From: Candidatus Hydrothermota bacterium | GTDB taxonomy: Bacteria > Hydrothermota > Hydrothermia > B15-G9 > DRBW01 | Length of the DNA stretch: 34,268 nucleotides | Reading direction: 5' to 3' | NCBI GenBank assembly: GCA_021158525.1 | Contig: JAGGUL010000107.1 | Coordinates: 1-34,268, forward strand | Shown here: positions 24,543-32,005 of the stretch, piece after piece | Position numbering within the stretch: the stretch's first letter is position 1 | Layout: every line of letters starts with the position of its first letter | Program-made: the position numbers and the translations under genes | Notes under the pieces: generated by a model | Databases searched by the model: none | The model's input: only the letters and a program-made list of their open reading frames with translations | Told to the model about the DNA's origin: nothing

Positions 24543-25511
24543 TTATTTGATCTCCTCCGGCCTCAAGAGGAATTTGTTGGCGTCGATCTCAAAGAGTATG
24601 ATCTCAGCTTCCTTTGCTTTGCTCACAAATCTGTTGAACTGAACAAAATCGAGCTCCTCATGTTTCTGGTAGGTCGGGAGGTTAAAGATCAGGCTGTCGG
24701 GGAGTTCGAACCTCTTTCTCGCGATCTCGATGGCCTCGTCAGGGTTTTTCCTGATCCATTCAACGGCCATGTCAGTGGCTTTAACGAGCCTTTGCACGGC
24801 TTTTTTGTGCACGCTTACGTTGGTTATGGTGGTATAGGCAAGGCCTATGGGGAAGGGCGTGAAGAGGTTCCTTTCGAAATAGGCGTCGGCGAAAAGCTTG
24901 GCGTTGGGGTCGTTCATAAGGAGACTCCTGTAGGGCTCGAAGGCAAGGAGGACATCGACCAGCTTCTTCACGAGAGCGCTGTCCATCTCAAAGTCAGCGA
25001 TGGCTATGAAGTTACATTTTTCGACGTCAACGCCGTCCTTCTTGAGGAGCAATTTAAGGAATTCCAGGGCCTTTGTGTCCCTCGGATATCCGATTTTCTT
25101 TCCCGTGAACTGTTTGAATTTCTTGATTCTGCTCCTTTTCGAGACAAAAAGGGCCGTGTAGGGCTCGCTGATTGTAGAGCTCGTACTCATCACGACCCTG
25201 TAAACTTCAGGCCTCACCGCGGCCTTGAAGAGGAAGGTCCCCCAGTCCAGGCCGAAGGAAATCTGGGAAGCGGTCTTCATCACTTCATCGACATCGGAGC
25301 CCGGCTTTTCCACCTCGCTGAGCTGACAGCGCACCCTGGTTGAATCGAAGAAGCCCATGTCCTCGGCCACGAAAAGCGGCAATGCGCTCAGATCGTTAAC
25401 GTAAAGGGCCTGAGCTTCTATGATTTTGTTTGCCTGGATCTGAGGATAAATCAGGATGTAAACGAGAATGGCGGCCAGAATAATGTTGATAACGGTGAGA
25501 ACCTTTGTCAT
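24543..25511 (-). CDS. Membrane-anchored NMT1/SsuA-like solute-binding protein
   Basis: 322 residues. The fold of ABC substrate-binding proteins for aromatic or sulfonate-type small molecules: ALPLFVAEDMGFFDSTRV, the SFGLDWGTFLFKAAV ligand-loop, KIGYPRDTKALEFLKLLLKK, DALVKKLVDVLLAFEP-like stretch and WIRKNPDEAIEIARKRFEL. A single N-terminal hydrophobic helix (VLTVINIILAAILVYILIYP) has no lipobox and no clear cleavage site, so it looks anchored in the inner membrane. No ABC permease or ATPase gene is adjacent, so it may serve a distant transporter or a non-transport sensing role. It has GAGGAGG before ATG 25511 and a strong promoter of its own. Confidence 0.85.
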   Translation of the reverse strand: MTKVLTVINIILAAILVYILIYPQIQANKIIEAQALYVNDLSALPLFVAEDMGFFDSTRVRCQLSEVEKPGSDVDEVMKTASQISFGLDWGTFLFKAAVRPEVYRVVMSTSSTISEPYTALFVSKRSRIKKFKQFTGKKIGYPRDTKALEFLKLLLKKDGVDVEKCNFIAIADFEMDSALVKKLVDVLLAFEPYRSLLMNDPNAKLFADAYFERNLFTPFPIGLAYTTITNVSVHKKAVQRLVKATDMAVEWIRKNPDEAIEIARKRFELPDSLIFNLPTYQKHEELDFVQFNRFVSKAKEAEIILFEIDANKFLLRPEEIK

Positions 25512-25547
25512 TTTATCCTCCTCTTTTTAATACGCGATGAGAACGTG

Positions 25548-25577
25548 ATTATAGGCCTCACGGGAGAGGCTTGTCAA
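25548..25577 (-). promoter_or_regulatory. Consensus sigma-70 promoter for the NMT1-like/lnt/dnaB run
   Basis: Minus strand: TTGACA (25572-25577), 18-bp spacer, TATAAT (25548-25553); both hexamers match consensus exactly. Predicted start near 25541, with a leader of about 30 bases and a GAGGAGG site. Inside the spacer, GCCTC (25555-25559) and GAGGC (25566-25570) form an inverted repeat that could be an operator. It lies directly after the cysS stop. Confidence 0.9.
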
Positions 25578-25579
25578 CG

Positions 25580-26941
25580 TCAACGGGTTCCCCTTCTCCA
25601 TCGGGTGCCTTCCGGCGTGTCCTCGAGGATTATGCCCTTTTCCTGAAGTCTGCCCCTGATGAGGTCGGCGACGGCGTAGTTTTTCTCCTCCCTCAATTTC
25701 TTTCTGACCTCGAGGAGGATCTCCATTATCTCATCGATCGCCGTCTCAGCCTTTTCCTGGGGCTTGAATCCCAGAACGCCGAGCATGACGAGTATCTCGC
25801 CGTAAGTTGATCTCGCCCGCTCCTCGTCGCCGGCGTCGAGAAATGTGTTGGCTTCCCTCATCCCCTCGAAGAGCGCCCCGAGAGCGCGGGGGGTGTTGAA
25901 GTCATCTTCCATAGCCTCGACGAAAGAGGCGGGGGGCTCGACAGAAGGGGGCTCTGCCGACTCAAAGCGAGAGAGGAAGACCTCGATTTTCTCCCAGGCT
26001 CTCTGCGCCTGCATCAGGTTTTCCTCGCTGTACTCTATGGGCGACCTGTAGTGAGTCTGAAGCAAGTAGAGCCTTATGGCATTGGGGTCATACCTCTCGA
26101 GAAGGTCAGCGATGGCAGTAAACCTTCCCGTCGATTTTGACATTTTCTCCCCCGCGAGTTTCACGTAACCCACGTGAAGCCAGTAATTGACGAAGGGCTT
26201 ATCTCTGGCCGCTTCGGCCTGGGCTATCTCGTTCTCGTGGTGGGGAAAGATGAGATCTTCACCGCCTCCGTGGATGTCGAAAGGCTGGCCGAGGTAGTGG
26301 GTGGACATGGCGGAGCACTCGATGTGCCATCCGGGCCGTCCTTTGCCCCAGGGAGAATACCAATAGGGTTCACCTTCTTTCCAGGCTTTCCACAGGGCGA
26401 AGTCAAAAGGGTTCTTTTTCAGCGGATCGGGCTCCACCCTGGCTCCCGACACGAGCTCTTCCAGTTTTTTCCCCGAAAGCTTTCCGTAGCCCTGAAATCT
26501 GGTGACGTCGAAATAAACGTTTCCCTCGCGCTCATAAGCGATGCCCTTTTTCTCGAGGAGAGAGACTATCTCGATTATCTCCTGTATGTGCTGGGTTGCC
26601 CGGGGGTAGAAGGTGGCTCTCTTCAGGTTCATCCTGTCGGAGGCCCTGAAATATTCCTCAATGTACCGCTCGCCGATCTTTCTCCAATCTGTTCCCTCTC
26701 TGATGGACCTGTCGATGATCTTGTCGTCTATGTCGGTGAAGTTCTGCACGTAGTTTACCTCATATCCGCTGAATTCAAAAAATCGCCTGACAGCATCGCC
26801 CACCACGAAGGCCCTCATGTGACCGAGGTGGGGCCTGTCCTGAACGGTCATGCCGCAAAAATAAATGCCCACACGGCCTTCCTTCACCGGTTTGAAGGCT
26901 TTCTTCTCGCGTTTGAGGGTGTTGTAAATTCTTATCGCCAT
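25580..26941 (-). CDS. cysS: Cysteinyl-tRNA synthetase
   Basis: 453 residues, standard length. Class I synthetase charging tRNA-Cys. Zinc site includes C29 in IYFCGMTV and the GWHIECSAM motif; the ATP-binding HIGH motif is HLGH (38-41) and KMSKS is present exactly (about residue 267, [11 protein letters not shown]). The DALR-type helical C-terminal domain ends with the usual [21 protein letters not shown]. No Shine-Dalgarno sequence precedes ATG 26941; the promoter's -10 box lies 7 bases away, so the mRNA looks leaderless. Divergent from a small membrane protein and plsY. Confidence 0.98.
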   Translation of the reverse strand: MAIRIYNTLKREKKAFKPVKEGRVGIYFCGMTVQDRPHLGHMRAFVVGDAVRRFFEFSGYEVNYVQNFTDIDDKIIDRSIREGTDWRKIGERYIEEYFRASDRMNLKRATFYPRATQHIQEIIEIVSLLEKKGIAYEREGNVYFDVTRFQGYGKLSGKKLEELVSGARVEPDPLKKNPFDFALWKAWKEGEPYWYSPWGKGRPGWHIECSAMSTHYLGQPFDIHGGGEDLIFPHHENEIAQAEAARDKPFVNYWLHVGYVKLAGEKMSKSTGRFTAIADLLERYDPNAIRLYLLQTHYRSPIEYSEENLMQAQRAWEKIEVFLSRFESAEPPSVEPPASFVEAMEDDFNTPRALGALFEGMREANTFLDAGDEERARSTYGEILVMLGVLGFKPQEKAETAIDEIMEILLEVRKKLREEKNYAVADLIRGRLQEKGIILEDTPEGTRWRRGTR

Positions 26942-26948
26942 GGGCTTA

Positions 26949-26978
26949 AATATAGGCTGTCTCCGTCTTGATTGTCAA
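26949..26978 (-). promoter_or_regulatory. Promoter of cysS (leaderless layout)
   Basis: Minus strand: TTGACA (26973-26978), 18-bp spacer, TATATT (26949-26954), then 7 bases to ATG 26941. On the plus strand the same -35 block reads TTGTCA (26972-26977) and may serve the divergent 57-aa/plsY unit with a weak CTTAAA at 26995-27000. Confidence 0.8.
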
Positions 26979-27022
26979 CTTTCTTTCTGTTAACCTTAAA
27001 GAGTCAAACTCCGGAGGCATCG

Positions 27023-27196
27023 ATGAAGAAAAACCTCTCGTCGAAGGAACGCAACTGGCGCTGGGTCATTGGGTTTCTGCTCATCATAGTGGGACAGAAC
27101 TGCGGTGTGAGCTGGCTGCAGGGTCTGCTCGATCTCCTCGGCATCGTCGTCCTTCTCGAGGCTCTGTTCGGTCGCTCTCTTCTTAAAAAAGACTGA
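27023..27196 (+). CDS. 57-aa small membrane protein, unknown
   Basis: MKKNLSSKERNWRWVIGFLL begins the protein; two short hydrophobic stretches follow (about 14-24 and 30-45, the second GLLDLLGIVVLLEALF) and the end is basic. It is likely a small inner-membrane protein. ATG 27023 has GGAGG 5 bases upstream, better than ATG 26972, which lies inside the promoter region. plsY starts 11 bases after its stop, so they share a transcript. No named family is recognised; a helper of phospholipid synthesis would be a guess from position only. Confidence 0.7.
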   Translation: MKKNLSSKERNWRWVIGFLLIIVGQNCGVSWLQGLLDLLGIVVLLEALFGRSLLKKD

Positions 27197-27206
27197 GGAG
27201 GGCGCG

Positions 27207-27791
27207 ATGCGGTCCGTTATCTTTATCCTCTCGGCGTACTTCATGGGAAGCATACCTTTTGGATACATAATTGCTTCCCTGTCCAGCGGTGTGGATGTCA
27301 GGAAGGTGGGAAGCGGCAACATCGGCGCCACGAACGTCACCAGGACGGTCGGCCCTCTGCCCGGGCTCCTCACCATGGTTCTCGATATCTTTAAAGGTGC
27401 TTTCCCCGCCTTTCTCACCCTTAAATCCATTTCGCTGGAAGCAGCATGTGCGACCGGTTTTGCTGCCTTTCTGGGCCACATAACATCGCCCTACATGGGC
27501 TTTCGCGGGGGTAAGGGTGTCGCCACGGCACTCGGCGTGACGGCGGTGCTGGCGCCCAAAATCTTTCTCGCGGCCGTGCCAGTTGGGCTCCTTCTGTTCT
27601 TCATAACCCGCAAGGTTTCAGTCGCATCGCTCACGGGCTCTCTGGCCGGGGCAATCTACGCCGTCGTTCTGCTCCCCCTCCCCGTCAAGCTGCTCGCCGC
27701 GGCGATGGTGATCCTGATTTTCGTCAGGCACCGTTCAAATGTAAAGAGGCTCCTCTCAGGCGAGGAGCCGTCTTTTCCGCTGAAGAGATGA
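27207..27791 (+). CDS. plsY: Glycerol-3-phosphate acyltransferase PlsY
   Basis: 194 residues, integral membrane enzyme with about five helices. Transfers acyl from acyl-phosphate to glycerol 3-phosphate to make lysophosphatidic acid. Signature motifs: GSIPFGYIIA, the VRKVGSGNIGATNVTRTVG loop (first catalytic motif), LDIFKGAFPAFL, GHITSPYMGFRGGKGVATALG (second motif with phosphate-binding residues) and the C-terminal RHRSNVKRLLSGEE. GGAGG at 6 bases precedes ATG 27207. Overlaps gpsA as ATGA; the pair supplies and uses glycerol 3-phosphate. Confidence 0.97.
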   Translation: MRSVIFILSAYFMGSIPFGYIIASLSSGVDVRKVGSGNIGATNVTRTVGPLPGLLTMVLDIFKGAFPAFLTLKSISLEAACATGFAAFLGHITSPYMGFRGGKGVATALGVTAVLAPKIFLAAVPVGLLLFFITRKVSVASLTGSLAGAIYAVVLLPLPVKLLAAAMVILIFVRHRSNVKRLLSGEEPSFPLKR

Positions 27792-28798
27792 AGATGGCTA
27801 TACTCGGTGCCGGCAGCTGGGGGATAACCCTCGGCATCCTCCTCCACAGGAAGGATTATAATGTCATTCTCTACGAGCACAGGGAGGAGAAAGCCGAATA
27901 TCTCGAGAGGAGGAGGGAGGACCCCGGGCGGCTTCCCGGCGTCAGGATACCTGACGAGGTACACATAACTTCCCGACTTTCGGAGCTTTTCCCGGCCGAT
28001 TTTCTCATCTTTGCCGTTCCCTCCCAGACGGTTCGCGAGGTAGCCAGAAAGGTCAGGGATTTCAAGCCCTCAAAGGTGATAAGCGCAGTCAAGGGAATCG
28101 AGCTCGGTTCCCTGAAAAGGATGTCGGAGGTTCTGGGGGAAGAGCTCGGTGAGGACGTTCGAATAGCCGCGCTTTCCGGCCCCTCCATCGCCGTGGAGGT
28201 GCTGAGGGGGGATCCAACCTCCGTGGTTGTGGCCTCGGAGGACGCGGAATACGCGAAAGAGGTTCAGCTTCTTTTCCACAGCGGGAGGTTCAGGGTTTAT
28301 AGGAGCACCGATATTGTGGGCGTTGAACTTGGAGGAGCCTTTAAGAACATCATCGCCATCGGCGCTGGTGCAGTGGACGGGATGGGGTTCGGCGTCAACT
28401 CAAAGGGGGCCCTTATCACCAGGGGGCTCGCCGAGATAATGAGGCTGGGCGTTAAAATGGGGGCTGATCCCCTCACTTTTTCGGGACTGGCCGGCGTCGG
28501 CGATCTGATCACCACCTGTTTCTCGAAGAATTCCAGGAACCGGCACGTGGGAGAAGAGCTCGGAAGGGGCCGAAAGATAGACGAGATTCTCGCGGAGATA
28601 AGCTCGGTCGCAGAGGGCGTCAAGACGGCCGAGGCCGCCTGTATTTTGTCGGAGAAGCTGGGCGTGGAGATGCCTCTCACCCACGCGATACGGAACCTGA
28701 TCGCTGGGGAAATGGACAGATACGAACTCCTTCGCGGCCTGATGGAGCGCGAGCCGAAAGAGGAGATATACTGGACTACTCGAAGAGAAGGTCCTTGA
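27788..28798 (+). CDS. gpsA: Glycerol-3-phosphate dehydrogenase [NAD(P)+]
   Basis: 336 residues, full length. Reduces dihydroxyacetone phosphate to sn-glycerol 3-phosphate. Rossmann motif AILGAGSWGITLGILL at the start, AVPSQTVREVARKV, SAVKGIELGSLKRMSEVL, ALSGPSIAVEVLRGDPTSVV, and the substrate domain with the catalytic lysine motif ELGGAFKNIIAIGAGAVDG, FSGLAGVGDLITTCFSKNSRN and VAEGVKTAEA. ATG 27788 overlaps plsY (ATGA); an in-frame ATG at 27794 is a second possibility. Its last 23 bases overlap the convergent sigma factor gene. Confidence 0.97.
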   Translation: MKMAILGAGSWGITLGILLHRKDYNVILYEHREEKAEYLERRREDPGRLPGVRIPDEVHITSRLSELFPADFLIFAVPSQTVREVARKVRDFKPSKVISAVKGIELGSLKRMSEVLGEELGEDVRIAALSGPSIAVEVLRGDPTSVVVASEDAEYAKEVQLLFHSGRFRVYRSTDIVGVELGGAFKNIIAIGAGAVDGMGFGVNSKGALITRGLAEIMRLGVKMGADPLTFSGLAGVGDLITTCFSKNSRNRHVGEELGRGRKIDEILAEISSVAEGVKTAEAACILSEKLGVEMPLTHAIRNLIAGEMDRYELLRGLMEREPKEEIYWTTRREGP

Positions 28799-29627
28799 GC
28801 TGATCCCCGAACTTCTCCCGGAGGGTTTTGAGTGCCCTCTCCTTGAGCTGACGGACTCTCTCCCTTGAGATGCCCATTCTCTTGCCTATTTCCTCGAGGG
28901 TCTTGGGCTTGCCGTCGTCGAGCCCGAAGTAGAGGGAGAGGATCTTTCTGTCCCTGGGAGACAGGGTCTCCAGCATTTCTTTCAATTTAGTGGTCTGTTC
29001 GTTCCTCTCATAGGCCTCCTCGGGCGAGGGCAGAGCATCCTGGTCGAGAATGTCGAGGAGGGTGCGTTTCTCATTGTCGGGATATATGGGCGCATCCAGT
29101 GAGATCTCGGTAGTTACGAGCTTGTAGGCCTTTTTGACCTCTTCGGGATTGAGCCCCAGCTCTTTGGCTATTTCCTCAAAAGTAGGTTCTTCGCCCATTT
29201 CCTGCAGAAGGTCGATCTCCTTTTGCCTGATTTTCTTGAGCTTGGCCCTTCTCTCAGACGAGACCTTGATCAGGCGGGATTGCTCGTTAAGGGCCTTCAT
29301 AATGGCCTGCCGCACCCACCATATGGCGTAGGAGAGAAACCTCACCTTTCGCTTCTGGTCAAAACGCTGAAGCGCCCTGAGCAGCCCTATGTTTCCCTCG
29401 TTAATAAGATCGGCAAGGGGCACGCCGTAGCCCTGATACCTCTTGGCCATGTTTACGACGAACTTGAGGTGAGCGTAGATCAGTTTTTCAGTGGCTTCCT
29501 TGTCCCCCTGCTTCGCCTTGCGTATGAGTTCCTCCTCCTCCTCGGGAGTGAGGGGTTCCATTTTGCTTATCTCCCTCAGGTAAATCTCGAGGGAGCGCTC
29601 ATCAATGGTAAACGGGAGAGATGTCAT
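28776..29627 (-). CDS. SigA/RpoD-type sigma-70 factor, short form lacking region 1.1
   Basis: 283 residues. Region 1.2 starts at once (DERSLEIYLREISKMEPLTP), then region 2 (AHLKFVVNMAKRYQGYGVPL, DLINEGNIGLLRALQRFD, and RFLSYAIWWVRQAIM for -10 recognition), region 3 (ERRAKLKKIRQ to EEVKKAYKLVTTEISLDAP), and region 4 (LSPRDRKILSLYFGLDDGKP, TLEEIGKRMGISRERVRQLK). The -10/-35 reading parts are close to housekeeping sigma, and the promoters in this window match that consensus, so it may be the main sigma of the organism; an alternative heat-stress sigma is possible from its partner gene. It overlaps hspR upstream (ATGA) and gpsA downstream (23 bases, tail to tail). Confidence 0.93.
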   Translation of the reverse strand: MTSLPFTIDERSLEIYLREISKMEPLTPEEEEELIRKAKQGDKEATEKLIYAHLKFVVNMAKRYQGYGVPLADLINEGNIGLLRALQRFDQKRKVRFLSYAIWWVRQAIMKALNEQSRLIKVSSERRAKLKKIRQKEIDLLQEMGEEPTFEEIAKELGLNPEEVKKAYKLVTTEISLDAPIYPDNEKRTLLDILDQDALPSPEEAYERNEQTTKLKEMLETLSPRDRKILSLYFGLDDGKPKTLEEIGKRMGISRERVRQLKERALKTLREKFGDQLKDLLFE

Positions 29628-29920
29628 AATAGGTTCTCGAGTTCCTCCTCGAATTCTCTGAGGGCCCTGTCGATGTCGTCGATCATCTCCAGGATCATCT
29701 TCACCCCTGCGAGGTTAAGCCCTCTTTTCTGTGTGAGCAGCTTTATGAGCCTGAGTTTTTTCAGGTCATTCATCGAGTAAAGCCTCGTTTTTTTGTCGGT
29801 CCTTTTGGGCACGACAAGGCCCTTCTTCTCATATATGCGGAGGGTCTGCTCGTGCAGACCCACCAGCCTGGCCGCCACACTTATGACATATACAGGTTCA
29901 TCAGGACTTATTTTATTCAT
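29624..29920 (-). CDS. HspR-like MerR-family regulator
   Basis: 98 residues. MerR-type winged helix at the N-terminus: YVISVAARLVGLHEQTLRIY followed by EKKGLVVPKRTDKKTRLYS, then NDLKKLRLIKLLTQKRGLNL and a short dimer helix. This is the layout of HspR, the heat-shock repressor, including the AxLVGxHxQTLRxYE signature. HspR normally sits with dnaK-grpE-dnaJ; here it is the first gene of a two-gene unit with a sigma factor (ATGA overlap). ATG 29920 has no ideally spaced ribosome site; purine-rich GGAGG and AAGGGGG lie 10-20 bases upstream in a hairpin loop. Confidence 0.88.
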   Translation of the reverse strand: MNKISPDEPVYVISVAARLVGLHEQTLRIYEKKGLVVPKRTDKKTRLYSMNDLKKLRLIKLLTQKRGLNLAGVKMILEMIDDIDRALREFEEELENLL

Positions 29921-29921
29921 C

Positions 29922-29956
29922 TTACTAGCACCCCCTTTCCTCCGGGATGCTAGTAA
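29922..29956 (-). promoter_or_regulatory. Perfect 9-bp inverted repeat in the hspR leader (operator or RNA switch candidate)
   Basis: TTACTAGCA (29922-29930) and TGCTAGTAA (29948-29956), 17 bases apart. It begins one base before the hspR start codon and reaches the predicted transcription start. In RNA it makes a 9-bp stem whose loop holds GGAGG and AAGGGGG. As DNA it is a symmetric dimer site. It does not match the known HAIR box CTTGAGT-N7-ACTCAAG. Confidence 0.7.
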
Positions 29957-29958
29957 TA

Positions 29959-29986
29959 TTTATACGGATCCTCACGTTTTTGTCAA
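29959..29986 (-). promoter_or_regulatory. Promoter of the hspR-sigma operon
   Basis: Minus strand: TTGACA (29981-29986), 16-bp spacer, TATAAA (29959-29964). The predicted start (about 29952) falls inside the right arm of the inverted repeat. Confidence 0.8.
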
Positions 29987-30016
29987 GTTTTCGCAGTCAG
30001 GTTGACTAAGATTTGC

Positions 30017-31855
30017 TTAATGCCATTTTTTGATAAGTTCTTCGTATCGCTCGAGAGGATAGACTTCCAGCGACCTGATCCACTTGCTCAGCATCTCCAC
30101 CCTTTCCTTTCGGTCGGAAGGAATGTTGAGCGGCCTTCCCCTTCCGTCGAGTATGATGCCCACGACGCCGCCCTCTATCTCGGCCTCATGCCTCTTTCCC
30201 TTTCCCGCGCCCACGTCGAAACCTTTCTCCGGCTCCATGTAAATCTTTGCCTTCTGACCCACTTCCAGGGGGATCTTCTTTATCTCACCGTAGATGAGGG
30301 TGTCCTCGATGACGCTGCCGTCGGGCATCTCGATTTTGTATTTCATTATGGGCTTTTCCTGTTTCTCGGTTCCCCTCGGTGCGATGCTTGTCCCGAGCCG
30401 TATGAGGCAGTCCCTGTCAAAAACTTCGGTGGCCGCCTCCTCGTGAACCGTTGAGAGGACTCCCAGGTGAGGCATCATGAATATGGAATCTACTGCGAGC
30501 ATGGTCACTCCCTCGGGCTGGAATGCATCGAGCATCATCAGGGCCGACTGGACCCTTCTCGGAGCGTGGGAGAGCGCACCTCCGGAGCCGATTATGAGGT
30601 TCAGGGTCATCAGGTTCACCAGCGTCTCTCCCGTCATGGTCTGGAGGAAGGCCTCCGAAATGGTTCTCTCCTGCTGGACGCCTTTCAATCCCACGGCCAT
30701 GGTTTTGTGATGTTGAAAGGCCAGCCTCAGGGCTTCGCGGGCTATTGCCTGCTCTATTATCAGTTCCTCCAGCGTCTGGGGGATGGTCGTGGGCCTGATC
30801 ATCTTGTTTCTTATCCTGTTTCTTAGCTCGGAACTCTCTATGTCGAAGGGAACCCATCTCATTATGTTGTCGATTCCGGCTTCCACCAGCACGTTGGAGA
30901 TCGAATAGCTCATGCCGAGGTTAGCCGAGACCGTCCTGTTGAATATGCCCTGAAAGACGGAGAAGACGTCGGTAGTGGCTCCTCCTATGTCGACGCCGAT
31001 CACCTCGATGTTTTCCTTCCGGGCAACTTTCTCCACCAGAAGCCCGACTGCGCCTGGCGTAGGCATTATGGGGACATCAGTCCAGCTCATGAGTTTCTTG
31101 TAACCCGGAGCGTGCTGCATCACGTGTTCCATGAAGAGCTCGTGGATCTTGTCTCTCGCTGGCTTCAGGTTCTCCCTCTCCATCACGGGCCTGATGTTGT
31201 CCACTATGTAGAGGGCCACTTTGTCTCCGAGGATATTCTTTATGTCTTCTCTGGCATCCTTGTTGCCGGCATATATCACCGGCAGCTTATACCCCACGCC
31301 GAACCTGGGCCTGGGATCTGCCGCCGCGATGAGCTCTGCCAGCTCTATCACGTGTTTTTTCGTTCCCCCGTCGACCCCACCGGCCAGGAGGATCATGTCC
31401 GGCCTGAGCCGCCTGATGAGTTCAACCCTTTCGTGGGGAAGCCTTCCGTCATTGGAAGCTATCACCTCCATGACGATGGCCCCGGCGCCCAGAGCGGCTC
31501 TGGCGGCGCTCTCGGCCGTCATCGTTTTGACGACTCCGGCCACAAGCATCTGAAGGCCTCCTCCCGCCGAAGACGTGGAGACATAGATGTCCACTCCCTC
31601 TTTCTCGCTCTTGGCCGGTTTTATCAGCTTTTCGCCGTCCAGTATCTTCTTGTTCGTGAGCTCTTCTACCTCTCTGATCGCATTCAGCACGCCACGGGTC
31701 ACGTCCTCGAAAGGCGCCTCGACGGTGGTGGGAGCCTCGCCCCTGGCTATCAATCTGTAGCTATGGTTCTTTTTCTCAATGGATATCGCTTTGGTCGTGG
31801 TACTTCCACAATCCGTAGCTATAATACTCCTGATTTTCTCCTTGTTTATCTTCAT
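30017..31855 (-). CDS. GlmL/MutL-family protein (cobalamin-mutase accessory, ASKHA fold)
   Basis: 612 residues. ASKHA ATPase-like protein of the GlmL/MutL family, which in clostridia accompanies B12-dependent glutamate mutase or related aminomutases. Phosphate-binding motif ATDCGSTTTKAISI near the start and a second one VIGVDIGGATTDVFSV near residue 280; conserved STSSAGGGLQMLVAG, ILLAGGVDGGTKKHVIELAE and PTPGAVGLLVEKVA blocks. Its exact job is not settled even in model organisms. No mutase subunit gene (B12-binding or TIM-barrel) lies in this window. ATG 31855 has GGAGG 6 bases upstream. It has its own promoter and stands alone between hspR and the M16 peptidase. Confidence 0.9.
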   Translation of the reverse strand: MKINKEKIRSIIATDCGSTTTKAISIEKKNHSYRLIARGEAPTTVEAPFEDVTRGVLNAIREVEELTNKKILDGEKLIKPAKSEKEGVDIYVSTSSAGGGLQMLVAGVVKTMTAESAARAALGAGAIVMEVIASNDGRLPHERVELIRRLRPDMILLAGGVDGGTKKHVIELAELIAAADPRPRFGVGYKLPVIYAGNKDAREDIKNILGDKVALYIVDNIRPVMERENLKPARDKIHELFMEHVMQHAPGYKKLMSWTDVPIMPTPGAVGLLVEKVARKENIEVIGVDIGGATTDVFSVFQGIFNRTVSANLGMSYSISNVLVEAGIDNIMRWVPFDIESSELRNRIRNKMIRPTTIPQTLEELIIEQAIAREALRLAFQHHKTMAVGLKGVQQERTISEAFLQTMTGETLVNLMTLNLIIGSGGALSHAPRRVQSALMMLDAFQPEGVTMLAVDSIFMMPHLGVLSTVHEEAATEVFDRDCLIRLGTSIAPRGTEKQEKPIMKYKIEMPDGSVIEDTLIYGEIKKIPLEVGQKAKIYMEPEKGFDVGAGKGKRHEAEIEGGVVGIILDGRGRPLNIPSDRKERVEMLSKWIRSLEVYPLERYEELIKKWH

Positions 31856-31880
31856 GAGAGTCCTCCGATCATGCGAAACT

Positions 31881-31910
31881 ATTTTAAATCCACAGGACCG
31901 ATATTTTCAA
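31881..31910 (-). promoter_or_regulatory. Promoter of the glmL-like gene
   Basis: Minus strand: TTGAAA (31905-31910), 18-bp spacer, TAAAAT (31881-31886). Start near 31874 gives a leader of about 18 bases containing GGAGG. Confidence 0.7.
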
Positions 31911-31946
31911 GCCTACGGCGTTCCCTAAAAGAGATCCTTTCAACCT

Positions 31947-31984
31947 GAAGTCAAACGACTTCTGCCCGATTCCAGAAGCTCGGG
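31947..31984 (-). repeat. Nested, mutually exclusive hairpins between the M16 peptidase and glmL
   Basis: Three inverted repeats interlock: GAAGTC/GACTTC (31947-31952 with 31957-31962), CTTCTG/CAGAAG (31959-31964 with 31973-31978) and CCCGA/TCGGG (31965-31969 with 31980-31984). The shared arm 31959-31962 means the first two cannot form together. On the minus strand they follow the M16 stop by 20-60 bases and precede the glmL promoter. No U-run, so terminator or attenuator function is uncertain. Confidence 0.4.
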
Positions 31985-32005
31985 CCTGACTGACAGTCCC
32001 TTATC

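Noticed and set aside
28776-29627. Flagellar or stationary-phase sigma (FliA/RpoS-like) for the sigma gene
   Set aside because: Regions 1.2, 2.4 and 4.2 resemble SigA/RpoD; no flagellar genes nearby.
29959-29986. CIRCE or HAIR heat-shock box at the hspR promoter
   Set aside because: The sequence around CTTGACA lacks the second arm (ACTCAAG) and the CIRCE half-sites; only the TTACTAGCA repeat is symmetric.
31112-31948. Plus-strand frame opposite the glmL-like gene
   Set aside because: Antisense to an unambiguous GlmL-family protein; no domain.
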